Notes: generated by a model from the sequence alone, not told the origin. DNA of 64,000 bases from Mixta mediterraneensis (GCF_014946725.1 NZ_JACFXY010000005.1:186001-250000); one strand, 5' to 3'. Shown: positions 18,168-30,529, counted from the stretch's first letter. A program made the numbers and translations.

Positions 18168-20066
18168 TTATGCATCACGACGGCGTGGTGCAGCGCCATC
18201 TTCACGACGAGGGCCACGACCGCCTTCGCGGTTGAAGCTACGTCCAGCGCCTTCACGGCCGCCAGAGCGCTCAGAAGAGAAACGACGACCGCCTTCACGA
18301 CCTGCACCGCCACCACGACGCTCGCCACCGAAGTCACGACCACCTGAACGACGCTCACCGCCACGTCCTTCGTGCGGCTGTGCGTCACCCAGCAGTTGCA
18401 TTTTCATCGGCTTATTCAGAATACGCGTGCGAGTAAAGTGTTGCAGTACTTCGCCCGGCATGCCTTTTGGCAGCTCGATAGTTGAGTGCGTACCGAACAG
18501 TTTGATGTTACCAATGTAACGGCTGCTGATGTCGCCTTCGTTAGCAATCGCGCCAACAATGTGACGAACTTCAACCCCATCATCACGGCCAACTTCAATG
18601 CGGTACAGCTGCATTTCGCCAACATCACGACGCTCGCGACGAGGACGATCGCCATCACGGCTGTCGCGTGAACCACGAGATTCGCGGCCGTCACGACGAC
18701 CATCACGGTCATCACGATCACGGAACTCACGGCGCTGTGGACGCGGTGCATCCGGTGGCAGGATCAGCGGACGTTCGCCTTGCGCCATTTTCAGCAGCGT
18801 AGCAGCCAGCGTTTCCATATCCAGCTCTTCTTCCGGCTGTAACTTAGCCAGCAGCGCACGATACATATCCAGATCGCTGCTTTCCAGCTGCTGCTGAACT
18901 TTAGCCGCAAACTTAGCCAGACGACGCTGACCCAACAGCTCTGCATTTGGCAGCTCAACTTCCGGGATAGTCAGCTTCATGGTGCGTTCGATGTTGCGCA
19001 ACAGGCGGCGCTCGCGGTTCTCAACGAACAACAGCGCACGGCCAGCACGGCCAGCACGACCGGTACGACCAATACGGTGAACGTATGATTCTGCGTCCAT
19101 CGGGATGTCATAGTTAACAACCAGGCTGATACGCTCAACGTCCAGACCACGAGCAGCAACATCGGTGGCAATCAGAATATCCAGACGACCATCTTTCAGG
19201 CGCTCCAGTGTCTGCTCACGCAGGGCCTGATTCATGTCACCATTCAGTGCAGCACTGTTATAACCGCTACGCTCCAGCGCTTCGGCCACTTCCAGAGTTG
19301 CGTTTTTAGTACGTACGAAGATGATAGCGGCATCAAAATCTTCAGACTCAAGGAAGCGAACCAGCGCGTCAGTTTTGCGACCGTAAGCGGTCCAGTAAGA
19401 CTGGCTGATGTCCGGGCGCGTAGTCAGGCTTGACTGGATACGCACTTCCTGCGGATCTTTCATGAAGCGTTTAGTGATACGACGGATCGCTTCCGGCATG
19501 GTGGCAGAGAACAGAGCGGTCTGATGACCTTCTGGAATCTGCGCCATGATAGTTTCAACGTCCTCGATGAAGCCCATACGCAGCATTTCATCAGCTTCGT
19601 CCAGCACCAGACCACGCAGATTAGACAGATCTAACGTACCGCGTTTCAAATGGTCTAGCAGACGGCCAGGCGTACCCACAACAACTTGTGGCCCCTGGCG
19701 CAGGGCGCGCAGCTGTACGTCGTAACGTTGGCCGCCGTAAAGGGCCACAACGTTCAGGCCGCGCATATGTTTAGAGAATTCAGTTACAGCTTCAGCAACC
19801 TGAACCGCCAATTCGCGGGTGGGTGCCAGCACCAGAATTTGTGGTGCTTTGACGGTTGGAGCAATGTTGTTTAACAGCGGCAGTGAGAAGGCCGCAGTTT
19901 TACCACTCCCGGTCTGCGCCATACCCAACACATCACGGCCAGCCAGCAGGTGAGGAATACACTCAGCCTGGATTGGAGAGGGTTTAACGTAACCCATACC
20001 GTTCAGTGATTCGAGAATGTCGGCGTTCAGGCCAAGGTCAGCAAAAGTGGTTTGAATATCAGTCAT
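18168..20066 (-). CDS. deaD: cold-shock DEAD-box RNA helicase DeaD (CsdA)
   Basis: ATP-dependent RNA helicase for ribosome assembly and mRNA turnover in the cold. From ATG 20066 it has 632 residues (E. coli 629); a GTG at 20075 would add three. Helicase motifs in order: Q motif near [10 protein letters not shown], Walker [27 protein letters not shown] in [13 protein letters not shown] in [10 protein letters not shown], then [19 protein letters not shown] and [11 protein letters not shown]. The RNA-binding C-terminal domain ([25 protein letters not shown]) is followed by an Arg/Gly-rich tail. It lies downstream of nlpI and pnp on the same strand. Confidence 0.97.
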   Translation of the reverse strand: MTDIQTTFADLGLNADILESLNGMGYVKPSPIQAECIPHLLAGRDVLGMAQTGSGKTAAFSLPLLNNIAPTVKAPQILVLAPTRELAVQVAEAVTEFSKHMRGLNVVALYGGQRYDVQLRALRQGPQVVVGTPGRLLDHLKRGTLDLSNLRGLVLDEADEMLRMGFIEDVETIMAQIPEGHQTALFSATMPEAIRRITKRFMKDPQEVRIQSSLTTRPDISQSYWTAYGRKTDALVRFLESEDFDAAIIFVRTKNATLEVAEALERSGYNSAALNGDMNQALREQTLERLKDGRLDILIATDVAARGLDVERISLVVNYDIPMDAESYVHRIGRTGRAGRAGRALLFVENRERRLLRNIERTMKLTIPEVELPNAELLGQRRLAKFAAKVQQQLESSDLDMYRALLAKLQPEEELDMETLAATLLKMAQGERPLILPPDAPRPQRREFRDRDDRDGRRDGRESRGSRDSRDGDRPRRERRDVGEMQLYRIEVGRDDGVEVRHIVGAIANEGDISSRYIGNIKLFGTHSTIELPKGMPGEVLQHFTRTRILNKPMKMQLLGDAQPHEGRGGERRSGGRDFGGERRGGGAGREGGRRFSSERSGGREGAGRSFNREGGRGPRREDGAAPRRRDA

Positions 20067-20243
20067 GTAGTACACGTGCCTCGTAGATTTCGGCGGCCAG
20101 TCTACATAACTCGTCGTGAAAACTTTCAGTCATTTTCATCAAAAAGTGTGAACCGGCTCAAATTAAAAGTTTTGACGAACAAAAAAGCCTTCACCCTTGA
20201 AGATGATGACTTTACAGGTATTCAGGCAATAAAAGTTCGTCAG

Positions 20244-21128
20244 CTATTGCTGGTCAGATTCTGATAAATCGTCTTGTGCCTGGCCGAGTTGCGCCAGTTC
20301 CAACAATGCGTATCGGTGTTCAACAAAGTTGTTTACGTTGTTGGCCACCGCCAGTTTGAACAACGCTTTCGCGTCGTCCTTCTCCCCCAGACTTAGGTAA
20401 TACTTACCTAAATAGAAGTTGGTTTCACTGAGATGTTCAGCGAGCGAGGTGTTATCCGTTGCGTCCGCCTTGAGACGTTCCATCAGCCTTTTTTCGCTGA
20501 TGTCGCCAAGGTAGAACTCGACAATATTCCATCCCCATCGATCTCGAACCGCTTTGTCATAACGCTGTTGCAACGTTACTTTTGCTTTGTCGACATCTGT
20601 CTCACGTTCAACGAGATAGAGCCACAAGCTGCGGAAAGGATCGTTAGGATCGTCTTGATAAAACGCCAGCAGATCATCTTGCGCTAACTTGTATCGACCG
20701 CCGTAATAGAGGGCGATACCACGATTTAAATGCGCATAGTTGTAAGTTGGATCAAGCTCAAGTACAGAATCAAACGCTTCATAGGCGGCATCAAAATTGC
20801 CCGCCTGCGTTAAATATATGCCGAGGTAATTAAAAACTTCCGGCATATCAGGTCTAATAGACAACGCTTGCGAGAAATCGTTCCGCGCTAATACCCGTAG
20901 ACCTAGACTATCATACAACACTCCGCGCTCATATAAAAGCTGTGCGCGTTCATCATCGGTGAGGGCGCGACTGGCAAGTATTTGTTCCATACGCGCCAGA
21001 ATCACTTCCTGTTGCAGTGTGGGCTGTAGAGGTACTGCAAGAACTTCGTTCTTACGCCAATTGGAGTTGCTGCATCCTGCCAGCGTCAAAGCTGTCGCAA
21101 CAAAACACCAGCGCAAAAAAGGCTTCAT
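20244..21128 (-). CDS. nlpI: outer-membrane lipoprotein NlpI
   Basis: TPR-repeat lipoprotein, 294 residues as in E. coli, adaptor for peptidoglycan hydrolases and the protease Prc. Signal peptide [19 protein letters not shown] with lipobox LAGC (Cys19). TPR units run from about residue 60 to 270, with [19 protein letters not shown] and [20 protein letters not shown] clear examples. It sits between pnp (upstream) and deaD (downstream), the conserved order. Confidence 0.96.
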   Translation of the reverse strand: MKPFLRWCFVATALTLAGCSNSNWRKNEVLAVPLQPTLQQEVILARMEQILASRALTDDERAQLLYERGVLYDSLGLRVLARNDFSQALSIRPDMPEVFNYLGIYLTQAGNFDAAYEAFDSVLELDPTYNYAHLNRGIALYYGGRYKLAQDDLLAFYQDDPNDPFRSLWLYLVERETDVDKAKVTLQQRYDKAVRDRWGWNIVEFYLGDISEKRLMERLKADATDNTSLAEHLSETNFYLGKYYLSLGEKDDAKALFKLAVANNVNNFVEHRYALLELAQLGQAQDDLSESDQQ

Positions 21129-21216
21129 TTCCCACTCCCGAATACAAACATTGGGATAACCGTCCTGTCATCCGCCTGCTGTGCACAAGGATTCCCGCCC
21201 TCGCGATAACACAAAC

Positions 21217-21243
21217 GCCTCTCCCCGCCAGGCAAGGAGAGGC
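21217..21243 (-). terminator. hairpin downstream of pnp
   Basis: Perfect 8-bp stem (GCCTCTCC and GGAGAGGC) located just after the pnp stop, followed on the minus strand by GTTTGTGTT. A weak T-tract makes it a partial terminator that would allow read-through to nlpI. Confidence 0.55.
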
Positions 21244-21257
21244 AAATCAGGAACGTA

Positions 21258-23390
21258 TTACTCAGCGTCAGGTGTGCTCGCTGCGGCTTCTTCAACCTGC
21301 GGCGCGGCTTCTGTCGCTTCTTTAATGCTCAGACGTACGCGGCCCTGACGATCAACTTCCATCACCTTGACCGGTACTTCCTGACCCATCTGCAGATAGT
21401 CAGTGACTTTCTCAACACGCTTATCAGCGATCTGCGAAATATGCACCAGGCCTTCTTTACCGCCACCGATCGCAACAAAAGCACCGAAATCAACAATGCG
21501 CGTCACTTTACCATTGTAAATGCGGCCCACTTCGATTTCAGCTGTAATTTCTTCGATGCGGCGAATAGCTTCTTTCGCTTTCAGACCATCGTTGGCCGCA
21601 ATTTTCACGGTACCGTCATCTTCGATTTCAATGGTCGTACCGGTTTCTTCAGTCAGCGCACGAATCACTGAGCCGCCTTTACCGATAACATCCTTGATCT
21701 TGTCTGAATTGATTTTGATGGTGTAGATGCGTGGTGCAAATTCAGAAATCTCGGTACGCGGTGTGCTGATCGCCTGTTCCATAACGCCCAGGATATGCAG
21801 ACGTGCACCCTTAGCCTGGTTCAGCGCTACCTGCATGATTTCACGGGTGATGCCTTCGATTTTGATATCCATCTGCAGCGCAGTTACGCCATCACGGCTA
21901 CCCGCGACTTTGAAGTCCATGTCGCCAAGGTGATCTTCATCGCCCAGGATGTCAGACAGAACAACAAACTTCTCGCCCTCTTTCACCAGGCCCATTGCGA
22001 TACCTGCAACAGCGGCTTTAATCGGCACGCCTGCATCCATCAATGCCAGTGAAGCACCACAGACCGAAGCCATGGACGATGAGCCGTTTGATTCGGTGAT
22101 TTCTGACACTACGCGCACTGTGTAAGGAAAATCTTCCGCTTTTGGCATAACGGCCAACACACCACGCTTCGCCAGACGACCGTGACCAATTTCACGACGC
22201 TTCGGCGAACCAACCATACCGGTTTCGCCAACGGAGTAAGGAGGAAAGTTATAGTGGAACAGGAAGCTGTCGGTACGTTCACCCATCAGCTCATCCAGAT
22301 TCTGCGCATCACGCGTAGTCCCTAGCGTCGCGGTAACCAGCGCCTGCGTTTCGCCACGGGTAAACAGTGAAGAGCCATGAGTACGGGGTAGCACGCCAGT
22401 ACGAATGTCCAGACCACGGATCATATCTTTTTCGCGGCCATCAATACGCAGCTCACCATTCAGAATACGGGTACGTACCACGTTCTTCTCAATAGCGTGC
22501 AGCAGATCGCTGATTTCACCTTCATCCAGCGTTTCGTCTTCCGCCAGCAGAGCAGCAGTAGTTTCGCTTTTGATCAGGTTGATCTGCTCGTAGCGCTGCT
22601 GTTTTTCTGTGATGCGGTAAGCATCACTCAGGCGCGTTTCAGCCAACGCAGCGATGCGTGTATTGAGTGCATCGTTGGTCGCTTCTGGTTGCCAGTCCCA
22701 ACGTGGTTTGCCCGCTTCGGCAACCAGCGCATTAATATTTTCGATAACAATTTGCTGCTGATCGTGGCCGAAAACGACCGCGCCCAGCATTTGTTCTTCA
22801 CTGAGCACGTCAGCTTCAGACTCAACCATCAGTACCGCATTCTGCGTACCGGCAACAACCAGATCCAGACGAGATTGTTTGAGCTCATCCGCAGTTGGGT
22901 TCAGTACGTATTGGTCGTTGATGTAACCGACGCGCGCAGAACCGATTGGGCCGTTGAATGGGATACCAGACAGAGACAGCGCAGCAGAAGCACCAATCAT
23001 CGCAACGATGTCTGGATGAACCTGCGGGTTTACCGAAACGACGGTAGCGATAACCTGAACTTCGTTAACAAAACCTTCCGGGAACAACGGGCGAACCGGG
23101 CGGTCAATCAGACGCGCAATCAGCGTTTCGCCTTCGCTTGGACGGCCTTCACGACGGAAGAAGCTTCCAGGAATACGACCAGCAGCATAGGTACGTTCTT
23201 GATAGTTTACAGTCAGTGGGAAGAAATCCTGACCTGGCTTAGCTTTTTTCTGGCCAACAACGGTAACGAATACTGCCGTATCATCCATGCTCACCATAAC
23301 GGCTGCAGTGGCCTGGCGTGCCATCATGCCGGTTTCCAGCGTGACGGTATGCTGACCATATTGGAATTTGCGTACGATCGGGTTCAGCAA
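21258..23390 (-). CDS. pnp: polynucleotide phosphorylase
   Basis: 3'-5' phosphorolytic exoribonuclease and degradosome component, trimeric, 710 residues (E. coli 711). The start is placed at TTG 23390 ([16 protein letters not shown]), as in E. coli where pnp uses UUG; an ATG three codons upstream (23399) is possible. Two RNase PH domains span about residues 1-220 and 310-550; [28 protein letters not shown] and [15 protein letters not shown] segments are diagnostic. A KH domain ([19 protein letters not shown]) and an S1 domain ([20 protein letters not shown]) follow. rpsO lies upstream with a terminator between. The leader hairpin at 23463-23517 suggests the known RNase III autocontrol. Confidence 0.98.
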   Translation of the reverse strand: MLNPIVRKFQYGQHTVTLETGMMARQATAAVMVSMDDTAVFVTVVGQKKAKPGQDFFPLTVNYQERTYAAGRIPGSFFRREGRPSEGETLIARLIDRPVRPLFPEGFVNEVQVIATVVSVNPQVHPDIVAMIGASAALSLSGIPFNGPIGSARVGYINDQYVLNPTADELKQSRLDLVVAGTQNAVLMVESEADVLSEEQMLGAVVFGHDQQQIVIENINALVAEAGKPRWDWQPEATNDALNTRIAALAETRLSDAYRITEKQQRYEQINLIKSETTAALLAEDETLDEGEISDLLHAIEKNVVRTRILNGELRIDGREKDMIRGLDIRTGVLPRTHGSSLFTRGETQALVTATLGTTRDAQNLDELMGERTDSFLFHYNFPPYSVGETGMVGSPKRREIGHGRLAKRGVLAVMPKAEDFPYTVRVVSEITESNGSSSMASVCGASLALMDAGVPIKAAVAGIAMGLVKEGEKFVVLSDILGDEDHLGDMDFKVAGSRDGVTALQMDIKIEGITREIMQVALNQAKGARLHILGVMEQAISTPRTEISEFAPRIYTIKINSDKIKDVIGKGGSVIRALTEETGTTIEIEDDGTVKIAANDGLKAKEAIRRIEEITAEIEVGRIYNGKVTRIVDFGAFVAIGGGKEGLVHISQIADKRVEKVTDYLQMGQEVPVKVMEVDRQGRVRLSIKEATEAAPQVEEAAASTPDAE

Positions 23391-23462
23391 AATTAACATC
23401 CTTAACTTCGGGGCAGAGCTATCTTTAGCCTGCCATTGATTACCGATCTTCTGTTGCATCCT

Positions 23463-23517
23463 CGCGACTAATGACAACCCTTAACCGCCCCTGCGGTAAA
23501 GCCTCTCATTAGCCGCG
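23463..23517 (-). promoter_or_regulatory. pnp leader stem-loop (RNase III autoregulation site)
   Basis: On the minus strand CGCGGCTAATGA (23517-23506) pairs with TCATTAGTCGCG (23474-23463) through 12 positions with one G-U pair, enclosing an inner CTTTACCGC...GCGGTTAAGG arm. Sequence and position, about 75-125 bases before the pnp start, match the E. coli pnp leader duplex cut by RNase III and then attacked by PNPase. Confidence 0.8.
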
Positions 23518-23587
23518 CGAACCTCTGCAATCGAAGATCACTCTAAGCAACAATACATGAGTTTGGTCTGGATTGCTGCCGATTGCT

Positions 23588-23619
23588 CGAAAAAAGGGGC
23601 CATAAAGGCCCCCTTTTCG
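23588..23619 (-). terminator. rpsO terminator
   Basis: On the minus strand AAAAGGGGGCC, TTTAT loop, GGCCCC and a six-T tract form an intrinsic terminator about 80 bases beyond the rpsO stop. In E. coli the equivalent rpsO t1 lets part of transcription read into pnp. Confidence 0.88.
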
Positions 23620-23696
23620 CGAAACTTGCACAAATCTGATCGTAGACGATTTTTTGCAAACTGTCTGCGTAATGTCCTTGATCAGATCCTTCAGAC

Positions 23697-23966
23697 TTAG
23701 CGACGCAGACCGAGGCTTTCGATCAGGCTGCTGTAGCGTGCAACGTCTTTACGCTTCAGGTAATCCAGCAGCTTACGACGCTGAGATACCATACGCAGCA
23801 GACCGCGGCGGCTGTGGTGGTCTTTTTTGTGCTCAGAGAAGTGGCCCTGCAGATGGTTGATCTGCGCGGTCAACAGTGCAACCTGAACTTCGGTTGAACC
23901 GCTGTCGTTAGCGCCACGACCATATTTAGCAACGATCTCTGCTTTAGTTTCTACGCTTAGAGACAT
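23697..23966 (-). CDS. rpsO: 30S ribosomal protein uS15
   Basis: 89 residues, the standard length, starting [27 protein letters not shown] sequence. The conserved helical RNA-binding core is [26 protein letters not shown]. Binds 16S rRNA early in small-subunit assembly. In E. coli it represses its own translation through a leader pseudoknot; I did not verify such a structure here. It follows truB and precedes pnp. Confidence 0.98.
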   Translation of the reverse strand: MSLSVETKAEIVAKYGRGANDSGSTEVQVALLTAQINHLQGHFSEHKKDHHSRRGLLRMVSQRRKLLDYLKRKDVARYSSLIESLGLRR

Positions 23967-24094
23967 AATAAACTCCAGTTAAATGAATGTATGGGTGCCG
24001 ATCTCTAATTCAGCATCCCGCTTTAAAGCTGCGCCATTCTACTCTTCGCCCGATGGCAACGCAAATCTCCCGTCAGGCGAAAACAGCGCATGGC

Positions 24095-25039
24095 TCAATC
24101 CTGGTACTCAACCACCAGACGACGTGGCGCCACACGCCCATCATCAGCGATTTCGGCCATGCCAATGAACTTGCGTTCATCCCCTTCCGTAACGCGTACT
24201 AATCCTTCCGGGGGCGTATTGCTGGCCTGTACCGGCTGCCCTTGTCTGAAGTAGGCTGCAACCGTCGAAGGCAGATTAACTTCCGGAAAAGCAGAGGCCG
24301 GGCTATCCATTGGCAACAACAGCGGATCAAGTTGCTCAGCAAGCGGAATTCCTGCTTCAGTGGCGGCGTTAAGCAGCGCATTAAGCTGCTCCAGCGTTAC
24401 CATTTTTTCAAAGGGATACCGCGCAACCTGCACGCGGCGCAACATAATGACGTGGGCACCGCAGCCGAGCTTCTCGCCCAGATCATCGATAATGGTGCGA
24501 ATATACGTCCCTTTGGAACAATGGATTTCCAGCTCCAGCTCATCATCGTGCCAGCGAATAAATTGCAATTCGTAGACGGTGATGGAGCGCGCATCACGCG
24601 CTATTTCAATGCCCTGACGCGCATATTCGTAGAGCGGCCGTCCCTGATACTTCAATGCTGAGAACATTGATGGAATCTGTTGCGTCTCGCCACGGAAGCT
24701 ATCCAGCGCAGCATCCAGTTCAGCCTGAGTAAAAGTGACCGGGCGCGTTTGCACCACGTTGCCGTCGGCATCCGACGTATCAGTACGCTCGCCAAGACGG
24801 GCGATAACGCGATAGCGCTTATCGGAATCTAACAAATACTGGGAAAACTTGGTCGCTTCTCCCAGGCAAATCGGCAGCATGCCGGTTGCCAGCGGATCAA
24901 GCGCGCCAGTATGGCCTGCCCGGTTCGCGTTAAAAATACGCTTCACCTTTTGCAGGACATCATTGGAAGAGGCACCTTGCGGCTTATCCAACAGCAGAAC
25001 GCCATGGACATCACGGCCGCGTCGACGGGGACGACTCAT
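24095..25039 (-). CDS. truB: tRNA pseudouridine-55 synthase
   Basis: Converts U55 of the T-loop of tRNAs to pseudouridine; 314 residues (E. coli 314). The catalytic aspartate lies in [15 protein letters not shown] (about Asp48). [15 protein letters not shown] near the N-terminus and [23 protein letters not shown] are family blocks. A C-terminal PUA-like domain ends the protein. Its ATG overlaps the rbfA stop by one base (TAATG), which indicates coupling. Confidence 0.98.
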   Translation of the reverse strand: MSRPRRRGRDVHGVLLLDKPQGASSNDVLQKVKRIFNANRAGHTGALDPLATGMLPICLGEATKFSQYLLDSDKRYRVIARLGERTDTSDADGNVVQTRPVTFTQAELDAALDSFRGETQQIPSMFSALKYQGRPLYEYARQGIEIARDARSITVYELQFIRWHDDELELEIHCSKGTYIRTIIDDLGEKLGCGAHVIMLRRVQVARYPFEKMVTLEQLNALLNAATEAGIPLAEQLDPLLLPMDSPASAFPEVNLPSTVAAYFRQGQPVQASNTPPEGLVRVTEGDERKFIGMAEIADDGRVAPRRLVVEYQD

Positions 25040-25446
25040 TACGCTTCCTCGTCCTCATCCTTTGCATCTGTTCCACGACGTTCAGCATCGTTTTTCACGA
25101 CGCTACTCACGAGATTAGACATACGCATCCCTTCTATCAGTGAGTTGTCGTAGAAAAAGGTCAGTTCAGGCACGATGCGCAGGCGCATCGCTTTGCCCAG
25201 CAGAATGCGAATATAGCCAGACGCTTCTTTCAGTGCTTTCAGGCCGTTTTTCACCGCTTCTTCATCTTTGTCGTTGAGGAAGGTGACAAACACTTTGGCA
25301 TAAGCGAGATCGCGTGAGACCTCAACGCCGGAGACGGTAACCATCATGCCCAGACGTGGATCTTTAATTTCGCGCTGCAGAATCATCGCTATCTCTTTTT
25401 GCAGCTCTTGTGATACGCGCTGCGGGCGACCAAATTCTTTCGCCAT
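25039..25446 (-). CDS. rbfA: ribosome-binding factor A
   Basis: 30S maturation factor needed for 16S 5'-end processing and cold growth, 135 residues (E. coli 133). Start set at the second ATG (25446, [13 protein letters not shown]), which has GGAG at proper spacing; the ATG at 25452 lies only two bases after GGAG. KH-type fold segments [26 protein letters not shown] and [17 protein letters not shown] are conserved. Acidic tail KDEDEEA. Confidence 0.97.
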   Translation of the reverse strand: MAKEFGRPQRVSQELQKEIAMILQREIKDPRLGMMVTVSGVEVSRDLAYAKVFVTFLNDKDEEAVKNGLKALKEASGYIRILLGKAMRLRIVPELTFFYDNSLIEGMRMSNLVSSVVKNDAERRGTDAKDEDEEA

Positions 25447-25511
25447 AATCATTTCTCCAAAATAATTCGGGAGGCCAGCGGCCTCCCAAATTGCATCACA
25501 TCAGCGGATAT

Positions 25512-28202
25512 TTATGCGATGGTGCGTTTAACTTCAATCACTTCAAAGACTTCAATCATGTCGCCAGTACGGACGTCGTTATAGTTCTTAACGCCGATAC
25601 CACACTCCATGCCGTTACGAACTTCATTAACGTCATCTTTAAAGCGACGCAGTGATTCCAGTTCACCTTCATAAATCACCACGTTGTCACGCAGAACGCG
25701 AATTGGATTGTGACGTTTGATATTACCTTCCGTCACCATACAACCTGCGATAGCGCCAAATTTCGGTGATTTGAACACATCACGGACTTCAGCCAGACCA
25801 ATAATTTGCTGTTTATACTCCGGTGCCAACATGCCGCTCATGGCTGCTTTCACTTCATCGATCAGGTTATAGATGACCGAGTAGTAGCGCAGGTCCACGC
25901 TTTCCGCGTCAATGACGCGACGCGCTGATGCATCGGCACGCACGTTAAAGCCCAGGATAATGGCGTTCGAAGCTGCTGCCAGGGTGGCGTCGGTTTCTGT
26001 AATACCGCCTACGCCAGAGCCAACAATCTTCACTTTCACTTCGTCGGTAGAAAGTTTTAGCAAGGAGTCGGAGATAGCTTCCACAGAACCCTGTACGTCA
26101 GCTTTCAGCACGATGTTCAACTCGGACACTTCGCCTTCAGTCATGTTGGCGAACATATTCTCCAGCTTCGACTTCTGCTGGCGCGCCAGTTTCACTTCGC
26201 GGAATTTACCCTGACGATACAGCGCAACTTCACGTGCTTTTTTCTCGTCACGCACTACGGTCGCTTCATCACCCGCAGCCGGAACGCCAGACAGGCCCAG
26301 AATTTCAACCGGGATAGAAGGACCTGCTTCCGCCACTTCACGACCCAGTTCGTCACGCATCGCACGAACGCGGCCATATTCGAAGCCGCACAGTACGATG
26401 TCGCCTTTGTTCAGCGTACCTTCACGTACCAGCACGGTCGCAACCGGACCACGACCTTTGTCGAGGAACGATTCGATAACGACACCGCTCGCCATACCTT
26501 CACGAATAGCTGTTAATTCGAGAACTTCCGCTTGCAGCAGAATGGCATTAAGCAGGTCATCAATACCGGTTCCGGCTTTTGCAGAAACGTTGACGAACAT
26601 GTTTTCGCCGCCCCACTCTTCCGGGATGATACCGTACTGTGTCAGCTCATTCTTAACACGGTCTGGATCGGCTTCTGGCTTATCAATCTTGTTCACAGCC
26701 ACCACAACCGGCACTTTCGCCGCTTTGGCATGCTGGATTGCTTCAATGGTCTGTGGCATGACGCCATCATCCGCTGCAACAACCAGGATAACGATGTCCG
26801 TTGCCTGAGCACCACGCGCACGCATCGCGGTAAACGCGGCGTGGCCAGGGGTGTCAAGGAACGTCACCATGCCATTGTCAGTTTCGACATGATAAGCACC
26901 GATATGCTGAGTAATGCCGCCCGCTTCGCCAGAGGCGATTTTGGTGGAGCGAATGTAATCCAGCAATGAAGTTTTACCGTGGTCAACGTGGCCCATGATA
27001 GTCACAACGGGTGCACGAGACTCCTGCGCCGCATCGGTATCACGATCGCCCATTACCGCTTCTTCCAACTCGTTTTCACGACGAAGGGTAACTTTATGGC
27101 CCATTTCTTCAGCAACCAGCTGAGCGGTTTCCTGATCGATAACCTGGTTGATAGTCGCCATGGCGCCCATCTTCATCATTGCTTTAATGACCAGTGAACC
27201 TTTCACCGCCATCTTGTTAGCCAGCTCGGCTACGGTGATGGTTTCACCGATGATGACATCGCGGTTAACGGCCTGAGCGGGTTTGTTGAAGCTCTGCTGT
27301 AACGCGCTTGGCTTACGATGTTTGCCACCTTTACCGCCACGAATAGCGGCACGCGCTTCTTCACGGTCAGTTTTGGCTTCTGAATGCTTGTTGCCTTTTT
27401 TCGCCGGACGTGCTGCTTTGGTGCTGCGAGTACGCGCACGACCTGCTTCGACCTGACGATCGTTCTCGTCTTCTGCCTGGCGTGCGTGCGTAGAAGTCGT
27501 GACGTGATAATCGCCTTTATCTTCTTCTTCCGGTTTTTCCCATTCAGCCGCTTTTTCTTCGGCCAGACGGCGGGCTTCTTCAGCTGCGAGACGCGCCGCT
27601 TCTTCGAGCTTGCGGCGAGCTTCTTCTTCAGCCTTACGCTTCAGTTCGGCAGCTTCTGCTTCGCGACGGGCTTTGTCAGACTGCGCAGCCCTGGTCGCGT
27701 GATCGGTAGGTTGATTTGTCACTTTCTCGTTTTCCGCTGCTGCACGTTTGGCCTTGTCAGCGGCTTCGCGCCTGGCTTTTTCTTCGGCTTCACGTTGCGC
27801 TTTTTGTTCAGCTTCGCGACGGGCTTTCTCTTCAGCCTCGCGTTGCGCCTGCTCTTCCGCTACACGCTGCGCCTCAGCTTCTGCTTCAGCCTGAGCTTGC
27901 TCAGATTCTGCATCGCCTTTCACGTATGTGCGCTTTTTGCGGACTTCAATTTGCACCGACTTACTTTTACCCCCGGTGCCTGGAATATTCAAGGTGCTAC
28001 GCGTTTTGCGCTGCAACGTCAGCTTGCCTGAACCGGCCTGACCATGCTCACGATTCAGGTGAGACAGTAAGGTTTCTTTCTCGTGCTGGGACACTGCGTC
28101 GTTTTCAGACTTAGGGATCCCCGCATCAGCAAATTGCTGTACCAGGCGATCGACCGGAGTCTGAATTTCTGCGGCCAGCGATTTTACGGTTACATCTGTC
28201 AT
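25512..28202 (-). CDS. infB: translation initiation factor IF-2
   Basis: GTPase that positions fMet-tRNA on the 30S subunit; 896 residues (E. coli 890). Order: small N-terminal IF2 domain ([20 protein letters not shown]), a long charged Ala/Glu/Lys/Arg-rich coiled linker (about 95-310), then the G domain with Walker [23 protein letters not shown] (G3) and NKIDKP (G4), and beta-barrel plus C2 domains ending VIEVKRTIA. The linker is rich in [13 protein letters not shown] repeats that vary between species. Located between nusA (17 bases upstream) and rbfA in the conserved operon. Internal starts giving shorter IF-2 forms are known in E. coli but not assessed here. Confidence 0.98.
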   Translation of the reverse strand: MTDVTVKSLAAEIQTPVDRLVQQFADAGIPKSENDAVSQHEKETLLSHLNREHGQAGSGKLTLQRKTRSTLNIPGTGGKSKSVQIEVRKKRTYVKGDAESEQAQAEAEAEAQRVAEEQAQREAEEKARREAEQKAQREAEEKARREAADKAKRAAAENEKVTNQPTDHATRAAQSDKARREAEAAELKRKAEEEARRKLEEAARLAAEEARRLAEEKAAEWEKPEEEDKGDYHVTTSTHARQAEDENDRQVEAGRARTRSTKAARPAKKGNKHSEAKTDREEARAAIRGGKGGKHRKPSALQQSFNKPAQAVNRDVIIGETITVAELANKMAVKGSLVIKAMMKMGAMATINQVIDQETAQLVAEEMGHKVTLRRENELEEAVMGDRDTDAAQESRAPVVTIMGHVDHGKTSLLDYIRSTKIASGEAGGITQHIGAYHVETDNGMVTFLDTPGHAAFTAMRARGAQATDIVILVVAADDGVMPQTIEAIQHAKAAKVPVVVAVNKIDKPEADPDRVKNELTQYGIIPEEWGGENMFVNVSAKAGTGIDDLLNAILLQAEVLELTAIREGMASGVVIESFLDKGRGPVATVLVREGTLNKGDIVLCGFEYGRVRAMRDELGREVAEAGPSIPVEILGLSGVPAAGDEATVVRDEKKAREVALYRQGKFREVKLARQQKSKLENMFANMTEGEVSELNIVLKADVQGSVEAISDSLLKLSTDEVKVKIVGSGVGGITETDATLAAASNAIILGFNVRADASARRVIDAESVDLRYYSVIYNLIDEVKAAMSGMLAPEYKQQIIGLAEVRDVFKSPKFGAIAGCMVTEGNIKRHNPIRVLRDNVVIYEGELESLRRFKDDVNEVRNGMECGIGVKNYNDVRTGDMIEVFEVIEVKRTIA

Positions 28203-28219
28203 GCTGTTCCTTCCTGTTA

Positions 28220-29707
28220 TTACGCGTCATCGCCGAACCAGCAGATATTTCGAGCGGCCATAATTAGCGCGCCGGCTTGCTCATCAGTCAAACCTTCAAT
28301 ATCCGTCAGATCGTCAACACCTTGCTCAGCGAGATCTTCCAGCGTGCAAACGCCTTTTGCTGCCAGGCGATAAGCCAGCGCACGATCCAGGCCTTCAAGA
28401 TTCAGAAGATCCTCAGCGGGCTCCTGATTACCAAGGCTCTCTTCTTTCGCTAATGCCAGGGTGGTTAACGCATTTTTTGCTCGTTCACGCAGGGCTTCTA
28501 TAGTCTCTTCGTCGAGACCGTCGATTTCCAACAACTCGTCGATTGGCACATAAGCCAACTCTTCCAGCGAGGAGAAGCCTTCTTCTACCAATACGGTGGC
28601 GAAGTCTTCATCGATGTCGAGATGTTTAGTGAACATATCGATGGCGGCATGCGCTTCAGCTTGATGCTTAGCTTGCAGATCATCGACAGTCATCACGTTC
28701 AGTTCCCAACCACTTAACTGGGAAGCCAGACGCACGTTTTGGCCGTTACGACCGATCGCCTGAGCCAGATTGCCAGCTTCAACAGCGATATCCATGGTGT
28801 GATTATCTTCATCCACCACGATTGATGCCACATCAGCCGGAGCCATGGCGTTAATAACAAACTGTGCCGGGTTGTCGTCCCACAGAACAATATCAATGCG
28901 CTCGCCACCCAGTTCGCTGGAAACAGCCTGGACACGCGCGCCGCGCATGCCTACACAGGCACCCACTGGATCGATACGTTTGTCATTCGTTTTTACCGCG
29001 ATCTTGGCACGCGAGCCCGGATCACGAGCTGCGGCTTTAATTTCGATCACTTCTTCGCCAATTTCAGGTACTTCAATGCGGAACAGTTCGATCAACATCT
29101 CTGGTTTAGAGCGGGTCACAAACAGCTGCGCGCCACGCGCTTCTGGGCGCACTGAATACAGCACGCCGCGAATGCGGTCGCCTGGGCGGAAGTTTTCGCG
29201 CGGCAACATGTCTTCACGCAGAATAACCGCTTCGGCATTGTTACCTAAATCCAGCGAAATATTGTCGCGGTTAACTTTTTTCACCACGCCAGTAATAATT
29301 TCACCTTCCTGCTCGCGGAACTGATCAACCACCATTGCGCGTTCAGCTTCGCGTACTTTTTGTACGATAACCTGTTTCGCGGTTTGAGTAGTGATGCGGT
29401 CGAAGGTCACCGATTCAATCTGATCTTCAACATATTCGCCCAGATTGAATGCTTCATCTTCGAAGCGGGCCGCATCCAGCGTGATCTCGCGGGTCGGTTG
29501 TGTAACCTCTTCTACGATCTCCCAACGGCGGAACGTATCGAAATCGCCGCTTCTGCGATCAATGCTTACGCGTACGTCAATTTCTTGCTCGTACTTTTTC
29601 TTGGTCGCAGTAGCCAGCGCGCTCTCCAGCGCTTCGAAGATTTTCTCACGCGGCAGGGCTTTTTCGTTAGAAACGGCTTCTACAACAGCTAAGATCTCTT
29701 TATTCAT
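28220..29707 (-). CDS. nusA: transcription elongation/termination factor NusA
   Basis: RNA-polymerase-binding factor for pausing, termination and antitermination; 495 residues from ATG 29707 ([19 protein letters not shown]), identical in length to E. coli. An in-frame upstream start at 29722 is not conserved. Domain order: N-terminal RNAP-binding (1-125), S1 (about 135-200, [16 protein letters not shown]), KH1 and KH2 ([33 protein letters not shown]), then two acidic repeats that end [11 protein letters not shown]. In E. coli NusA represses its own operon at leader terminators; two candidate terminators precede rimP here. Confidence 0.98.
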   Translation of the reverse strand: MNKEILAVVEAVSNEKALPREKIFEALESALATATKKKYEQEIDVRVSIDRRSGDFDTFRRWEIVEEVTQPTREITLDAARFEDEAFNLGEYVEDQIESVTFDRITTQTAKQVIVQKVREAERAMVVDQFREQEGEIITGVVKKVNRDNISLDLGNNAEAVILREDMLPRENFRPGDRIRGVLYSVRPEARGAQLFVTRSKPEMLIELFRIEVPEIGEEVIEIKAAARDPGSRAKIAVKTNDKRIDPVGACVGMRGARVQAVSSELGGERIDIVLWDDNPAQFVINAMAPADVASIVVDEDNHTMDIAVEAGNLAQAIGRNGQNVRLASQLSGWELNVMTVDDLQAKHQAEAHAAIDMFTKHLDIDEDFATVLVEEGFSSLEELAYVPIDELLEIDGLDEETIEALRERAKNALTTLALAKEESLGNQEPAEDLLNLEGLDRALAYRLAAKGVCTLEDLAEQGVDDLTDIEGLTDEQAGALIMAARNICWFGDDA

Positions 29708-29731
29708 CCTGGTTAGCCTCAATCCGGACTT

Positions 29732-30184
29732 TTAAAAGTGGGGGACCAGGTTCGCTTTCTGAATATTACTCAGCGCGAACACTTCATCGTTACCCTCAAC
29801 GTTTACCGTGATCATCTCACCCTCAACAGACTTAATGATCCCTTGCCATTTACGGCGGTTTTGAACGGCCATACGCAGCACCAGACTCACTTCATCACCT
29901 GTAAAGCGCACATAATGTTCAGCGGTAAACAGCGGACGATCGAGCCCCGGTGAGGACACTTCAAGGTTGTAAGGCACGGTAATGGGATCTTCCACATCCA
30001 TTACTGCGCTTACCTGGTGGCTGACATCCGCACAATCATCGACATTGATGCCATCTTCACTATCAATATAGATGCGCAGAATGGATGTGCGACCACGAAC
30101 GAATTCAATTCCCACCAGTTCGTAGCCCAGCGCTTCTACTGGAGCCGATACCAACTCTGTCAATTTTTGCTCTAATGTGGACAA
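29732..30184 (-). CDS. rimP: ribosome maturation factor RimP
   Basis: 30S assembly factor, 150 residues from TTG 30184 ([21 protein letters not shown]), the E. coli length. GGGGGTGGG immediately before TTG serves as the ribosome-binding region; an upstream TTG at 30196 is less likely. SPGLDRPLF and [14 protein letters not shown] are conserved. First gene of the rimP-nusA-infB-rbfA-truB-rpsO-pnp run. Confidence 0.96.
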   Translation of the reverse strand: MSTLEQKLTELVSAPVEALGYELVGIEFVRGRTSILRIYIDSEDGINVDDCADVSHQVSAVMDVEDPITVPYNLEVSSPGLDRPLFTAEHYVRFTGDEVSLVLRMAVQNRRKWQGIIKSVEGEMITVNVEGNDEVFALSNIQKANLVPHF

Positions 30185-30201
30185 GCCCACCCCCAAGACA
30201 T

Positions 30202-30221
30202 AAAAAAAGGGCCTAAAGCCC
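30202..30221 (-). terminator. promoter-proximal terminator just before rimP
   Basis: On the minus strand GGGC, loop TTTAG, GCCC and a seven-T tract end 17 bases before the rimP start. The stem is short but the T-tract is good. Position suggests an attenuator of the rimP-nusA operon. Confidence 0.65.
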
Positions 30222-30245
30222 AGTATTACGATTCACTAATAACAA

Positions 30246-30271
30246 AAAACCCCGAAAATTCGGGGCTTTTT
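30246..30271 (-). terminator. terminator between tRNA-fMet and rimP
   Basis: On the minus strand AGCCCCGAA, short loop, TTCGGGGT plus a T-tract form a strong intrinsic terminator downstream of the tRNA gene and upstream of rimP. Confidence 0.85.
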
Positions 30272-30393
30272 ATCACTGGACCCTGTATGCCGCAAAGCGG
30301 CCCGGACACAATCCAAAAGAATTTTTTTAAAATTCGCTGTAAATGCGCCCGTAGATGCACACAGTATATTTGAAAAAGAACGCTAAGGGAAAG

Positions 30394-30470
<77 letters not shown>

Positions 30471-30529
30471 TCCGAAAACGTGGCGAATATTACGCCGAAC
30501 AAGCATAGAATGCAAGTAATACTAAGATT

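Noticed and set aside
18168..18400. Possible DNA tandem repeat in the deaD 3' end
   Set aside because: The repetitive look comes from codons for the Arg/Gly-rich tail normal for DeaD, without an exact DNA unit.
22497..23396. 299-codon open frame on the plus strand
   Set aside because: It is antisense to pnp, has no family resemblance, and follows from codon bias of the real gene.
27384..28031. 215-codon plus-strand frame rich in Phe/Leu/Arg
   Set aside because: It mirrors the Ala/Glu/Lys-rich linker of infB in antisense; composition is a shadow effect.
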